Below, piece by piece: positions 8,047 to 15,717 of a stretch of 52,361 nucleotides of DNA. The stretch comes from SVQP01 sp045658965 (lineage in GTDB: Bacteria > Bacillota > Clostridia > Oscillospirales > CAG-272). The DNA is taken from contig JAZOVZ010000070.1 of the NCBI GenBank assembly GCA_045658965.1, positions 1 to 52,361 on the forward strand. The letters run 5' to 3'. Each line of letters begins with the position of its first letter. Within the stretch, counting starts at the first letter, position 1. The notes under the pieces were generated by a model that was not told where the DNA came from, did not search any database, and saw only the letters and a program-made list of their open reading frames with translations. The translations under genes and the position numbers were made by a program.

Positions 8047-8721
8047 ATGGCTTGGGACTTATGGCTTTTTGAGCACATCGGCGCATGGGATTATTTGATA
8101 CGCGTTGTCGTAGCGTGCCTGTGCGGCGGTTTGATCGGTCTTGAGCGAACCAAACGCCTTAAGGAGGCGGGTATACGCACGCATATCATCGTGGCGCTTG
8201 GCGCGACCTTGATCATGGTGGTCTCCAAATACGGCTTTTCCGACGTTGTGGGAGCAGACGCCTCGCGTATCGCCTCCAACGTCATCACAGGCGTCAGCTT
8301 TTTGGGCGCAGGCGTCATCTTTGTGCGCGGCGGCTCGGTCAAGGGCTTGACCACCGCAGCGGGCATCTGGGCAACTGCCGCGATCGGACTTGCGCTGGGC
8401 GCAGGTATGTATACGGTGGGTGTCTTAGTGACGGTACTGATGATCCTTCTGCAGATTTCTCTGCATAAGTTTTTGCCTGCCGATATGCAATCCTCCAAGG
8501 AGCTTTTGCTGGTGATTTCAAGGGATTATCATACGGTTATGCCCAAGATCCGCGAAAGATTGACCGAGATGAAAATTCTGATCAGCGGCGTGGAGATGGA
8601 GAAGCTGGAAAACGGAGACGTGCGTGTGACCATGGACATTCGCTTACACAAAGACAATTTCAGCGACGAGCTGCTTGACCTTGCGGATGAATTCCCCGAG
8701 ATCAAGTCGATCGTGCTGTAA
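8047..8721 (+). CDS. MgtC/SapB-family membrane protein
   Basis: 224 residues. The N-terminal half has four or five membrane helices with the family's conserved segments GGLIGLERTKRLKEAGIRTH and GVSFLGAGVIFVRGGSVKGLTTAAGIW. The C-terminal ~75 residues form a soluble domain that looks ACT-like. AAAGGAG precedes the ATG. It starts 24 nt after the protease gene and closes the operon. Relatives are linked to magnesium limitation and membrane-potential or acid stress, and some modulate ATP synthase. The precise job here is not readable. The inverted-repeat element begins only 8 nt after the stop. Confidence 0.9.
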   Translation: MAWDLWLFEHIGAWDYLIRVVVACLCGGLIGLERTKRLKEAGIRTHIIVALGATLIMVVSKYGFSDVVGADASRIASNVITGVSFLGAGVIFVRGGSVKGLTTAAGIWATAAIGLALGAGMYTVGVLVTVLMILLQISLHKFLPADMQSSKELLLVISRDYHTVMPKIRERLTEMKILISGVEMEKLENGDVRVTMDIRLHKDNFSDELLDLADEFPEIKSIVL

Positions 8722-8820
8722 GGAAAAATAAAAAAGCGAGTTGCATAGCGCAACTTCTCATAAGGAAGTTTAACACAACATTTGTAGGGACAGGCGTCCT
8801 CGACTGTCCGCAACAAAAGA

Positions 8821-8864
8821 ATTTCGGCAGAGAACTTGTTTTCTCTGCCGATTTGTGTTATAAT
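8821..8864 (+). promoter_or_regulatory. Hairpin and putative promoter inside the element
   Basis: A stem TCGGCAGAGAA/TTCTCTGCCGA (8824-8851) overlaps a -35-like TTGTTT (8836-8841). A consensus TATAAT (8859-8864) follows with 17-bp spacing. It could drive the lipoprotein gene ~200 nt downstream. Confidence 0.35.
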
Positions 8865-8875
8865 GGAATCGTAAC

Positions 8876-8950
8876 GTAGGGCGGGGGCTTGCTCCCGCCG
8901 CAATGAAAGATTTTGTTTTATGCAACGGCGGCACCAAGGCACCGCCCTAC
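8876..8950. repeat. Dispersed inverted repeat family B (GTAGGGCGG...CCGCCCTAC)
   Basis: A palindromic unit opens GTAGGGCGGGGGCTTGCTCC and closes with ...GCACCGCCCTAC. Half units of the same type occur at 37147-37173 and 37331-37357. It is nested within the larger inverted-repeat element. Confidence 0.75.
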
Positions 8951-9066
8951 AAAGGGGTATGGGCTTTGCCCGATGCCAAGCGTTGCTTGCAACGCTGTAA
9001 TACAAAGGGAAACTTGCGCGATAAAATAGAACGATAAATAAGAATTTGAAGATGGGAGGAACCATT

Positions 9067-9513
9067 ATGAAACGAACAACTACAATGCTGATTGCATTAT
9101 TGCTTTGCCTTTTCATTTTTACTGGTTGTGATTGCGACTTATCAAAAAACAGTAACTCTCAATCAACAAATGATACCGTTGACACGAGTGAGGATATTGT
9201 GATTGAGCGGATATATGTTTACGAGGAATCGGACGACGTTTTCAAGCCAATCATCACTCTTTTTGGAGATAACAAATGTTCATTTACCTTTTCCGCTCTC
9301 AGCAGTTATTTGGGAATTGGCACGTATACCATTGAAGATGATTTTTTTGTATTGAACACCGACGACGGACTTTACACATATACCTTCAAAATTGAAGGGG
9401 AAGATATGGACAGACTCATTTTTGTTGCTGATAAATCTTCTGATTACATCCATCAGGGTCAGTTTGAGGACGGTTCGGTGTTTGAGGGCACAATTGTCCG
9501 TTCGACAAATTAG
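9067..9513 (+). CDS. Secreted lipoprotein, cargo of the inverted-repeat element
   Basis: 148 residues. The start is the ATG at 9067 after GGGAGG; an in-frame TTG at 9046 lies upstream of that site. A signal peptide ends in a lipobox (LFIFTGC, Cys about residue 20), so it should be lipid-anchored outside the membrane. The mature part is acidic, with a Ser/Asn/Thr-rich linker and then a beta-rich domain containing GIGTYTIEDDFFVLNTDDG. That pattern resembles small lipocalin-like or DUF5640-type lipoproteins, which I offer only as a weak guess. The gene is more AT-rich than its neighbours and lies alone between inverted repeats, which suggests acquisition. Confidence 0.75.
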   Translation: MKRTTTMLIALLLCLFIFTGCDCDLSKNSNSQSTNDTVDTSEDIVIERIYVYEESDDVFKPIITLFGDNKCSFTFSALSSYLGIGTYTIEDDFFVLNTDDGLYTYTFKIEGEDMDRLIFVADKSSDYIHQGQFEDGSVFEGTIVRSTN

Positions 9514-9689
9514 AATATGTCAACAGAATGAAGTAACCCCGACAGATTTTAACATCTGTCGGGGTTATCTTTTTGCTTTCTGCGTATCAAATTTTCGCGC
9601 TAACGGACAGTCGAGGACGCCTGTCCCTACAAAATGGGCGTAAACTTCCTTATGAGAAGGAGCCTTAAGCAACTCGCTTTTTTGTGTAT

Positions 9690-10361
9690 TTACCCCACGA
9701 ACGGGTTGAGCTTTGCAGCGTCCTTCATGCCGAAGATGACCGATCTCGGCTTTTTGGACTTGAAAATAGCCGAGCCTGCGACGATGACGTTTGCGCCTGC
9801 ACCGGTGCAGTAGCCCACGTTATCGGGATTGATACCGCCGTCCACCTCAATGTCCAGCTTCAAGTTGTTGTCAGCCGCGTATCTGCGCAGCACGCGTACC
9901 TTATCCAGCATGGGCATCATCAGAGACTGTCCGCCAAAACCGGGTTCAACCGTCATAATGGTGACCTGCGAGAGCTTGGAGAGATAAGGGAATACGGTTT
10001 CTACGGGCGTTTTCGGAGAAATCGCGATGCCCACGCGCATTTCGTGCGATGCAATCGCGCGAATGACCGCCTCGGGATCGTCTGTGCTCTCAATATGGAA
10101 GGTGATCATGTCCGCGCCCGCTTTGACGAATCTGTCTACGTAGCGAATGGGATCGTTGATCATGAGATGTACATCAAAGATCAGCTTGGTGTGCTTGCGG
10201 ATAGACGCGATAAGCTCGGGGCCAAAGCTGATATTGGGAACAAACGCGCCGTCCATGATATCCAGATGCAGATAGTTTGCGCCTGCGTCCTCAACCTTTT
10301 TGATCTCATCAGCCAGATGCGCGTAATCGGCAGCCAGCAGGGAAGGAGCGATATAAGTCAT
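9690..10361 (-). CDS. rpe: Ribulose-phosphate 3-epimerase
   Basis: 223 residues, a typical TIM-barrel length. Family motifs are present: APSLLAADYAHL at the N-terminus, HLDIMDGAFVPNISFGP (metal-binding His and Asp), FDVHLMI, MTVEPGFGGQS and IEVDGGINPDN. It interconverts ribulose 5-phosphate and xylulose 5-phosphate in the cytoplasmic pentose phosphate pathway. The start chosen (CAT at 10359-10361) has AAAGGA 9 nt upstream; the longer frame to 10403 has none. It is probably transcribed alone from the -10 near 10411. Confidence 0.96.
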   Translation of the reverse strand: MTYIAPSLLAADYAHLADEIKKVEDAGANYLHLDIMDGAFVPNISFGPELIASIRKHTKLIFDVHLMINDPIRYVDRFVKAGADMITFHIESTDDPEAVIRAIASHEMRVGIAISPKTPVETVFPYLSKLSQVTIMTVEPGFGGQSLMMPMLDKVRVLRRYAADNNLKLDIEVDGGINPDNVGYCTGAGANVIVAGSAIFKSKKPRSVIFGMKDAAKLNPFVG

Positions 10362-10400
10362 AATTTGTGTTCCTTTCTGTTGCAAATTGTAGAATTGTGT

Positions 10401-10427
10401 CATACGATATAGTATAAAACTCGTATG
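10401..10427. promoter_or_regulatory. Dyad overlapping the rpe -10 region
   Basis: CATACGA (10401-10407) and TCGTATG (10421-10427) form a perfect 7-bp inverted repeat around a minus-strand -10-like TATACT (10411-10416). No good -35 is present. This is either an activator/repressor site or a leader hairpin. Confidence 0.4.
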
Positions 10428-10490
10428 GCAGAGGCGGAAGGGATGATAAAAGCACGGGAAGTCGGTGCAAGATGCCGCTTACGCCATACT

Positions 10491-10964
10491 TTATATATTT
10501 TCGAGCAGGCAGACCGCGTGTGCGGCAATGCCAAGCCCCTCGCCTGTAAAGCCGAGGTGCTCCTCGGTGGTCGCCTTGACGTTGATCTGATCCGGCGTGA
10601 TGCCCAGCGCGGCTGCAAGGTTGGCTTTCATTTCGGGAATGTGGGGCGCGAGCTTGGGGGCTTGCGCGATGACAGTTGCGTCAATATTGCCGATGCAATA
10701 GCCTTGGTTTGCAAGCAATGTTGCCACGTGATGTGCCAGCTTCAAGCTGTCCGCACCCTTGTAGGCGGGATCGGTATCGGGGAAATGCTTGCCAATGTCG
10801 CCAAGCGCGGCTGCGCCCAGCAGCGCGTCCATGACCGCGTGGGTCAGCACGTCGGCATCCGAGTGCCCCAAAAGACCCTTTTCATAAGGGATTTTCACGC
10901 CGCCAAGGATCAGGTCGCGACCCTCGACCAAGCGGTGTACGTCGTATCCGTGTCCGATCCTCAT
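10491..10964 (-). CDS. ispF: 2-C-methyl-D-erythritol 2,4-cyclodiphosphate synthase
   Basis: 157 residues. It opens with the diagnostic MRIGHGYDVHRL (metal-binding Asp8 and His10) and contains LLGHSDADVLTHAVMDALLGA, DIGKHFPDTDP and the C-terminal ATTEEHLGFTGEGLGIAAHA. It performs the cyclisation step of the non-mevalonate (MEP) isoprenoid pathway. The start codon overlaps the ispD stop (ATGA, 10961-10964), so the two are translationally coupled. A longer frame upstream lies inside ispD and is not used. Confidence 0.97.
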   Translation of the reverse strand: MRIGHGYDVHRLVEGRDLILGGVKIPYEKGLLGHSDADVLTHAVMDALLGAAALGDIGKHFPDTDPAYKGADSLKLAHHVATLLANQGYCIGNIDATVIAQAPKLAPHIPEMKANLAAALGITPDQINVKATTEEHLGFTGEGLGIAAHAVCLLENI

Positions 10965-11746
10965 ACCTGCGCCTCGCTTTCCTTTTTGCGCATGTCCAAA
11001 ATCAGTTGCGCGTAGGGCAGGTCGCAAGGCTCGGTGATCTTGATATTCTGCTTGGAGCACTTGACCATCTTGACGGGGTGCTTGACGAATTCTATCAAGG
11101 AATTGTCGTCTGTGGCGGTGAACTTGTGCTCAATTGCCGCGTAGCTTGCCGCCAGATACAGCGCATGGCGGAACACCTGCGGTGTTTGCGCCTGCCAGCA
11201 CAGCGCTCGCTCGGGCGTTTCGGTAATATAGCCCGCTTTGTCCGTTACCTTAACCGTGTCGGTTGCGGGAATGCCCGCAGATGCGGCGTCGGTCTTGTAG
11301 GCAATGCGGCAGACCTCGCTGATCTCCTCGGGGGTGGTCAGGCAGCGTGCAGCGTCGGCAATCGCCACGTAGCGCACCTTGTCGCTGACCGCCTCCACGC
11401 CCGCAAGCGCGGAAGCCTGGCGGGTCACACCGCCCTCGACCACGGCTGTCAGCTTGGTAATGCCGTATTTTTGCTTGAAATCCCAATAAAGGTCAATTTC
11501 GTCCTGCTTGGCAGCCACTACGATCTCGCCAATGCAGGGCGTATTTTGATAGGCAAGCAGGGTGTGCACCACAAGGGGCTTGCCGTCGATCTCAAGCAGT
11601 TGCTTGGTGACTTCCGTGCCCATACGCGTGCCGTTACCGCCCGCTACGATCACCGCGGCGGTGTAATTGCGCTTGCCCGCCTCTTTGCTTGCCGCACGCA
11701 GCACGTCAGCTGCGTCCTTGGCGGCTTCTTTTGCGGTGTAGCTCAT
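10961..11746 (-). CDS. ispD: 2-C-methyl-D-erythritol 4-phosphate cytidylyltransferase
   Basis: 261 residues. The nucleotide-binding signature AAVIVAGGNGTRMG begins at residue ~30 and is followed by KQLLEIDGKPLVVHTL, EGGVTRQASALAGVEAV, IADAARCL and the C-terminal TDDNSLIE. It activates MEP with CTP, two steps before IspF. Relative to typical family members (~230 aa) it has ~27 extra charged N-terminal residues (AKEAAKDAADVLRAASKEA). The start is supported by an ATGA overlap with the rpiB stop (11743-11746). The usual AARPF segment reads as AARCL, a small deviation. Confidence 0.95.
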   Translation of the reverse strand: MSYTAKEAAKDAADVLRAASKEAGKRNYTAAVIVAGGNGTRMGTEVTKQLLEIDGKPLVVHTLLAYQNTPCIGEIVVAAKQDEIDLYWDFKQKYGITKLTAVVEGGVTRQASALAGVEAVSDKVRYVAIADAARCLTTPEEISEVCRIAYKTDAASAGIPATDTVKVTDKAGYITETPERALCWQAQTPQVFRHALYLAASYAAIEHKFTATDDNSLIEFVKHPVKMVKCSKQNIKITEPCDLPYAQLILDMRKKESEAQV

Positions 11747-12201
11747 TGCTTCTCGCTTTCATCAAGGGCATTGATGGCAGCCACGCGAGGCGCGTGACGC
11801 TCGCCCTCAAATTTCTGATCAAGGAATGCATCTACCAGCGTGCATGCAACACCATAGCCCACGACGCGTGCACCAAAGCACAGCACGTTGGCATCGTTGT
11901 GCATGCGGGTTGCACGGGCAGAGAAGGCGTCGGAGCAGCAAGCGGCACGAATGCCTCTATGCTTGTTTGCGCACATGGACATGCCAATGCCCGTGCCGCA
12001 GATCAGAATGCCTGCGGGGAATTCACCGCTCTGGATCTTGGTGCAAAGCGCGTGCGCGATATCGGGATAGCTGCAAGCGTCGGTGCTGTAGCAGCCAACG
12101 TCCAGCAGCTCAACACCTTGATTTGCCAGATATTGCTTGATCTGTTCCTTGAGTGCAAAGCCTGCGTGGTCACATCCGATTACAATTTTGTTGTACAGCA
12201 T
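11743..12201 (-). CDS. rpiB: Ribose-5-phosphate isomerase B
   Basis: 152 residues, the usual RpiB length. Motifs include VIGCDHAGFALKEQIK, DVGCYSTDACSYPDIA, GILICGTGIGMSMCANKHRGIRAA and MHNDANVLCFGARVVG. It interconverts ribose 5-phosphate and ribulose 5-phosphate, which connects functionally with rpe nearby. AAGGAG precedes the ATG. It is the third gene of a tsaE-tsaB-rpiB-ispD-ispF run with very short or overlapping junctions. Confidence 0.96.
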   Translation of the reverse strand: MLYNKIVIGCDHAGFALKEQIKQYLANQGVELLDVGCYSTDACSYPDIAHALCTKIQSGEFPAGILICGTGIGMSMCANKHRGIRAACCSDAFSARATRMHNDANVLCFGARVVGYGVACTLVDAFLDQKFEGERHAPRVAAINALDESEKQ

Positions 12202-12213
12202 AGTGTTTCTCCT

Positions 12214-12918
12214 TTATACGTTCTCTTTGGAAAGTCTTTCGTTTCGTTCGCGTTCTGCCTGCGAGGGGCGCAGATAGACCACCGCAAGTGCGGTATCGTC
12301 TGTCGCCTCGCCGCGCTCGTATGCGGCAAGACCGCACATGGCAACGCTGTAGCCGCTCTGCACGCGCAGCTCCTCGGGAACGGGCAGGACGGTCGTCTTT
12401 TCAAAGCCCTCGATCGTGATGTCGTAGCCGTCGCCCACAAGGTGGACGGGCTGCCCCATAGCGGCAAGCTCCTCGTCCAGCTCGGCAATCGAGATGGCGC
12501 GGTCGGGGCAAAGACGGGTCAGCACACCGTTCTCGCAAGAGAACAGCGCGTTATATACCTGTGCGCGACGCGCGTTCATGACGGGGCAGATAATGCCGTT
12601 ATAATATCGGAGATTGTACGCAAGAGCCTCCAAGGTGGAAACGCCCGCGCAAGGAATGTTCTTGCCAAACGCAAGTCCCTTGACGGTTGCAACGCCGATG
12701 CGCACGCCCGTAAACGAGCCGGGGCCGTTGCTGACCGCGATCAGGTCAAGATCGTCGATCTCCCATTCGGCGCACCCCAGCGCGGATTCGATCATAGGCA
12801 GCAGGGTCTGACTGTGCGTATTTCCCGTGTTGAGCGTGTAGTGTGCAACCATGCGAGTGTCCTCGCACAATGCCACCGAGCCCACCACGGCGGTGGAATC
12901 AAGTGCCAAAATTTTCAT
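12214..12918 (-). CDS. tsaB: tRNA threonylcarbamoyladenosine biosynthesis protein TsaB
   Basis: 234 residues. The N-terminus ILALDSTAVVGSVAL and the motifs NTHSQTLLPMIESAL and VSNGPGSFTGVRIGVATVKGLAF are those of TsaB. It is the ASKHA-fold scaffold partner of TsaD in making t6A at position 37 of ANN-decoding tRNAs. The gene starts 3 nt after the tsaE stop with AGGAT upstream. tsaD is not in the window. The C-terminal ~25 residues (YLRPSQAERERNERLSKEN) match the usual end. Confidence 0.95.
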   Translation of the reverse strand: MKILALDSTAVVGSVALCEDTRMVAHYTLNTGNTHSQTLLPMIESALGCAEWEIDDLDLIAVSNGPGSFTGVRIGVATVKGLAFGKNIPCAGVSTLEALAYNLRYYNGIICPVMNARRAQVYNALFSCENGVLTRLCPDRAISIAELDEELAAMGQPVHLVGDGYDITIEGFEKTTVLPVPEELRVQSGYSVAMCGLAAYERGEATDDTALAVVYLRPSQAERERNERLSKENV

Positions 12919-12921
12919 CTG

Positions 12922-13386
12922 TCAGATCCTTTCTATGCGTATCTCGCGGCTGTCGGGACAAGCCGCATCATTTTTGGTAATGGTTACGCGCAGATAGTGA
13001 ATTGGCAGCGCGTAGGGGATCTTCTCGCACCACTCCGCAATGCAAATGCCGCGGTCGGGGTAATCGTCAAAGCCCATGGAGTACAGGTCGTCCTCCGAGT
13101 CAATGCGGTACATGTCAAAGTGGAACAGCGAGGTCTTGGTCGCCTTGTTGCGGTATTCGTTGACCAAGGTAAAGGTAGGGGAGCGCACCAGGCTCTCGGG
13201 CGAGAGCACCGACGCAAAGCCGCGCGTAAAGGCGGTCTTACCCACGCCAAGGTCGCCGTAAAGTGCCACAAAGCGGGGCAGGGTTTTATCTTGCAGCAGC
13301 GCGTTCGCAAGAGCAGCGCCCAAGCCTTCGGTCTCGGTAGGCGAGAGCGTTTGCGTGCAAAGCGGGAAGGTGTTAATCAAATTCAT
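12922..13386 (-). CDS. tsaE: tRNA threonylcarbamoyladenosine biosynthesis ATPase TsaE
   Basis: 154 residues. Walker A is GDLGVGKT (44-51), followed by RSPTFTLVNEY, LFHFDMYRI and GICIAEWCEKI, all typical of TsaE. The protein is the ATPase of the TsaBDE complex. I place the start at the ATG 13384-13386, with AGGA 8 nt upstream; two upstream in-frame ATGs overlap or precede that site. The promoter overlaps the terminator of the preceding operon (13421-13449). Confidence 0.93.
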   Translation of the reverse strand: MNLINTFPLCTQTLSPTETEGLGAALANALLQDKTLPRFVALYGDLGVGKTAFTRGFASVLSPESLVRSPTFTLVNEYRNKATKTSLFHFDMYRIDSEDDLYSMGFDDYPDRGICIAEWCEKIPYALPIHYLRVTITKNDAACPDSREIRIERI

Positions 13387-13420
13387 TGTATTCATCCTGT
13401 CAAAACACTTATTCAAACTA

Positions 13421-13449
13421 ATTATAACACAAAAAGCCCTTATTGTAAA
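13421..13449 (-). promoter_or_regulatory. Promoter of the tsaE-tsaB-rpiB-ispD-ispF operon
   Basis: TTTACA (13444-13449) and TATAAT (13421-13426) on the minus strand are 17 bp apart. The -35 hexamer lies in the loop and right arm of the terminator hairpin at 13431-13458, so promoter and terminator share bases. Confidence 0.75.
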
Positions 13450-13458
13450 GGGCTTTTT
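13431..13458 (-). terminator. Intrinsic terminator after the ABC exporter/DUF896 unit
   Basis: The stem AAAAAGCCCTT/AAGGGCTTTTT around a 6-nt loop has T-runs on both strands. It ends transcription coming from the DUF896 gene just upstream on the minus strand. Confidence 0.85.
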
Positions 13459-13478
13459 GTAATAAGATATTTTGAATT

Positions 13479-13706
13479 TTACTGCTTATCAGCGTCTTTT
13501 TGTCCGCGATCCGAAACCTGCTCGCGCGTGCCGTCGGGGCGCACGATGACCGTGTTATCCAAAATACCGGTCATGGATGCGCGGAACTCGCGGATATACT
13601 CGGTGCGAAGAGCCGCTCTTTCCTCAAGCTCCTCGGGGGTCAGCTGCTCGCCTCTCTTGACCTTTGCCGCAAGCTCGTTGATGCGGTTGAGTTTTTCTTT
13701 TTCCAT
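13479..13706 (-). CDS. DUF896 (UPF0291/YnzC-like) small protein
   Basis: 75 residues, highly charged and alpha-helical. The family core INELAAKVKRGEQLTPEELEERAALRTEYIREFR is plain. The tail NTVIVRPDGTREQVSDRGQ fits too. Homologues such as YnzC of Bacillus form a helical hairpin and have no settled biochemical function. It starts 14 nt after the ABC exporter gene with AAAGGAATT upstream, so it is probably co-transcribed with it, and is followed by a strong terminator. Confidence 0.9.
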   Translation of the reverse strand: MEKEKLNRINELAAKVKRGEQLTPEELEERAALRTEYIREFRASMTGILDNTVIVRPDGTREQVSDRGQKDADKQ

Positions 13707-13720
13707 AGTGAATTCCTTTC

Positions 13721-15493
13721 TCAGTCAGCGGTATAAAGCTTGTACAGATCAGCGTACATGCCGCCCTTTTCGGTCAGTTCCTTATGCGTACCCTCTTCCA
13801 CGATACCGTCGGACGTCAGCACCACGATGCGGTCTGCGTTCTTGATGGTGGTCAGACGGTGGGCAATGGTAATGGTGGTTCTGCCCACGGTCAGCTTTTC
13901 AATGGATTTCTGCACCAGTCGCTCGCTTTCGTTGTCAAGCGCGCTGGTTGCTTCGTCCAAAATCAGGATAGGCGGGTTCTTGAGGAACACACGCGCAATG
14001 GATACGCGCTGACGCTGACCGCCCGAGAGCTTGAGTCCGCGTTCACCTACGTAGGTGTTGTAGCGGTCGGGCAGCTGATCGATAAACTCGTCAGCCCCTG
14101 CCAGCTTTGCTGCCGCCTCGATCTCCTCGTCGGTGGCGTCGGGCTTGCCGTAGGCGATGTTGTCGCGAATGGTACCCGAGAACAGGTATACGTTTTGCTG
14201 TACGATACCGATATTCTGGCGCAGCGAACGCATGGTCACGTCCTGAATATTCTGCCCATCCAAGAGGATCTTTCCGCCCTGCAGCTCGTAAAAGCGGGGA
14301 ATGAGTGAGCAAAGCGTGGTCTTGCCGCAGCCCGAAGGGCCAACCAGCGCTACGTTTTCGCCTGCACGCACGTGCAAAGACAGATCGGTCAACACGTTTT
14401 GCTTTTTGTCTTCCTCGTAGCGGAAGGTGACCTTGTCCAGCACAATGTCGCCCTTGACGTTGCAGAGCACCTTAGCACCGGGCTTGTCCTGAATGTCGGG
14501 GACGACGTCCAGGATCTCGGAGAAACGCTCGATACCCGTCATACCGCGCTGGAACTGCTCGGTAAACTCCACGATGCGGCGCACCGAGGTAAACAGGGTA
14601 GAGACGTACATCAAAAATGCGATATAGTCGGCGGCATCCAGCTGGATCACGGGATTTTTGGCAATCAGCAAAAGCGCGCCTACGACCACGACGACGATAT
14701 ACAGCAGACCCTCGAAAAAGCGCGTGGACGCCTGGAACATACCCATGTACTTGTACATGGTGCCCTTAATGCCGAGGAACTTGTAGTTACCCTCGTGGAA
14801 TTTTTTGATTTCCGTGCCCTCGTTTGCAAACGCCTTGACCTCGTGAATACCAAGCAGGCTGTCCTCAACCTGCGAGTTGAGCTCACCCACCTGCACGCGC
14901 GACTGGCGGAAGGCTTCCTTCATCTTACCGTTGAACGAAATCAACACCAAGACCATGACGGGAATCATGGCAAAGGTGATCAGCGCAAGCACGGGGTTGA
15001 TGATCATGAGAATGACGAAAGAGCCAAGGATCTTAACGCCCGCAATGAAGAATTCCTCGGGGCAGTGGTGCGCAAACTCGGTAATGTCGAACAAGTCGCT
15101 GGTAATGCGCGACATCAGCGTACCTACCTTGGTGTTATCAAAGTAGGAAAAGCTGAGCTTTTGCAAATGTCCGAACAGATCGCGGCGCATGTCGGTCTCC
15201 ATTTTCGCACCGATAATGTGTCCGCGATTTGCCATGTAGTAATAGGCAATGGTGTCGATCAGACGCATGGCAAGATATACACCGCCAAAGGTCAGGATCA
15301 TGGTGACCGTTAACGAAATGGGTGTTTCCTGGGCTGCGCCCGTGATTTTTCTTACGATCAGCGGCAGCGCAAGCTCGCACATGGTGGTCAGAGCTGCACA
15401 GCAAAGATCAAAGATGATGTCCTTGGTGTAAGGCTTATAGTAGGGAAGAAACCGCTTGATCGGATGTGTCTTTTTGGTCTTGTTTTTTGCCAT
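13721..15493 (-). CDS. ABC exporter half-transporter (fused membrane and ATPase domains)
   Basis: 590 residues. An N-terminal six-helix membrane domain (about 15-320) contains the typical coupling-helix segment (YFDNTKVGTLMSRITSD). It is fused to an ATPase domain with Walker A GPSGCGKTT, signature LSGGQRQRVSIARVF, Walker B PILILDEATSALD and the H-loop TIAHRLTT. This is the MsbA/LmrA/BmrA type, which works as a dimer to export lipids, drugs or peptides. Substrate specificity cannot be read. The start is ATG 15491-15493 with AAGGAGC upstream; the longer frame crosses a repeat array and is rejected. Confidence 0.95.
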   Translation of the reverse strand: MAKNKTKKTHPIKRFLPYYKPYTKDIIFDLCCAALTTMCELALPLIVRKITGAAQETPISLTVTMILTFGGVYLAMRLIDTIAYYYMANRGHIIGAKMETDMRRDLFGHLQKLSFSYFDNTKVGTLMSRITSDLFDITEFAHHCPEEFFIAGVKILGSFVILMIINPVLALITFAMIPVMVLVLISFNGKMKEAFRQSRVQVGELNSQVEDSLLGIHEVKAFANEGTEIKKFHEGNYKFLGIKGTMYKYMGMFQASTRFFEGLLYIVVVVVGALLLIAKNPVIQLDAADYIAFLMYVSTLFTSVRRIVEFTEQFQRGMTGIERFSEILDVVPDIQDKPGAKVLCNVKGDIVLDKVTFRYEEDKKQNVLTDLSLHVRAGENVALVGPSGCGKTTLCSLIPRFYELQGGKILLDGQNIQDVTMRSLRQNIGIVQQNVYLFSGTIRDNIAYGKPDATDEEIEAAAKLAGADEFIDQLPDRYNTYVGERGLKLSGGQRQRVSIARVFLKNPPILILDEATSALDNESERLVQKSIEKLTVGRTTITIAHRLTTIKNADRIVVLTSDGIVEEGTHKELTEKGGMYADLYKLYTAD

Positions 15494-15529
15494 GACACAA
15501 GCTCCTTTCATGAAAATACAATGAAAATT

Positions 15530-15666
15530 GAAATTTGCTTTGTAGCAAATTTCCACCTTCATGTTCCGCCAAAGGCGGAATATTTCACTCGCGCAAAGCG
15601 CGAATTTCACTTTTGCGAAGCAAAAAATTGCGCAGCAAAAATTTCACATTTCGCCCGGGGCGAAAT
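15530..15666. repeat. Tandem array of six short hairpins with an ATTTCAY linker
   Basis: Six small palindromes follow each other: AAATTTGCT/AGCAAATTT, TTCCGCC/GGCGGAA (15564-15580), TCGCGC/GCGCGA (15589-15603), TTTTGC/GCAAAA (15611-15625), TTGC/GCAA, and ATTTCGCC/CGAAAT (15648-15666). They have 3-5 nt loops, often AAA or GAA, and most are separated by ATTTCAC or ATTTCAT. The array lies between the pheT 3' end and the ABC exporter start. Function is unknown. Confidence 0.75.
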
Positions 15667-15680
15667 ATTTCATGTTCTTG

Positions 15681-15705
15681 GGGGCTGTTGCATGGCAACA
15701 GCCCC
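15681..15705 (-). terminator. GC-rich hairpin just after pheT
   Basis: GGGGCTGTTGC and GCAACAGCCCC are perfect 11-bp arms with a 3-nt loop, 13 nt past the pheT stop. No T-run follows on the minus strand, so it may stabilise the mRNA end rather than terminate efficiently. Confidence 0.5.
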
Positions 15706-15717
15706 TCGGATATTACT

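Larger units (their letters stand above)
8730..9684. mobile_element. Inverted-repeat-bounded element carrying a lipoprotein gene
   Basis: Two ~81-bp arms (8730-8810 and 9604-9684) are imperfect reverse complements. They share blocks of 15, 18 and 30 bp: AAAAAAGCGAGTTGC, TTCTCATAAGGAAGTTTA, and the family A repeat. The element fills the whole space between two convergent genes, mgtC-like and rpe, starting 8 bp and ending 5 bp from their stop codons. It contains one AT-richer gene (9067-9513) and a nested palindrome (8876-8950). No transposase is present, so it would have to move in trans. An alternative is two separate repeat insertions flanking a resident gene. Confidence 0.65.

Noticed and set aside
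15530..15666. CRISPR array
   Set aside because: The repeats are six different small hairpins with a 7-nt linker; there are no equal-length direct repeats with unique ~30-bp spacers and no cas genes.
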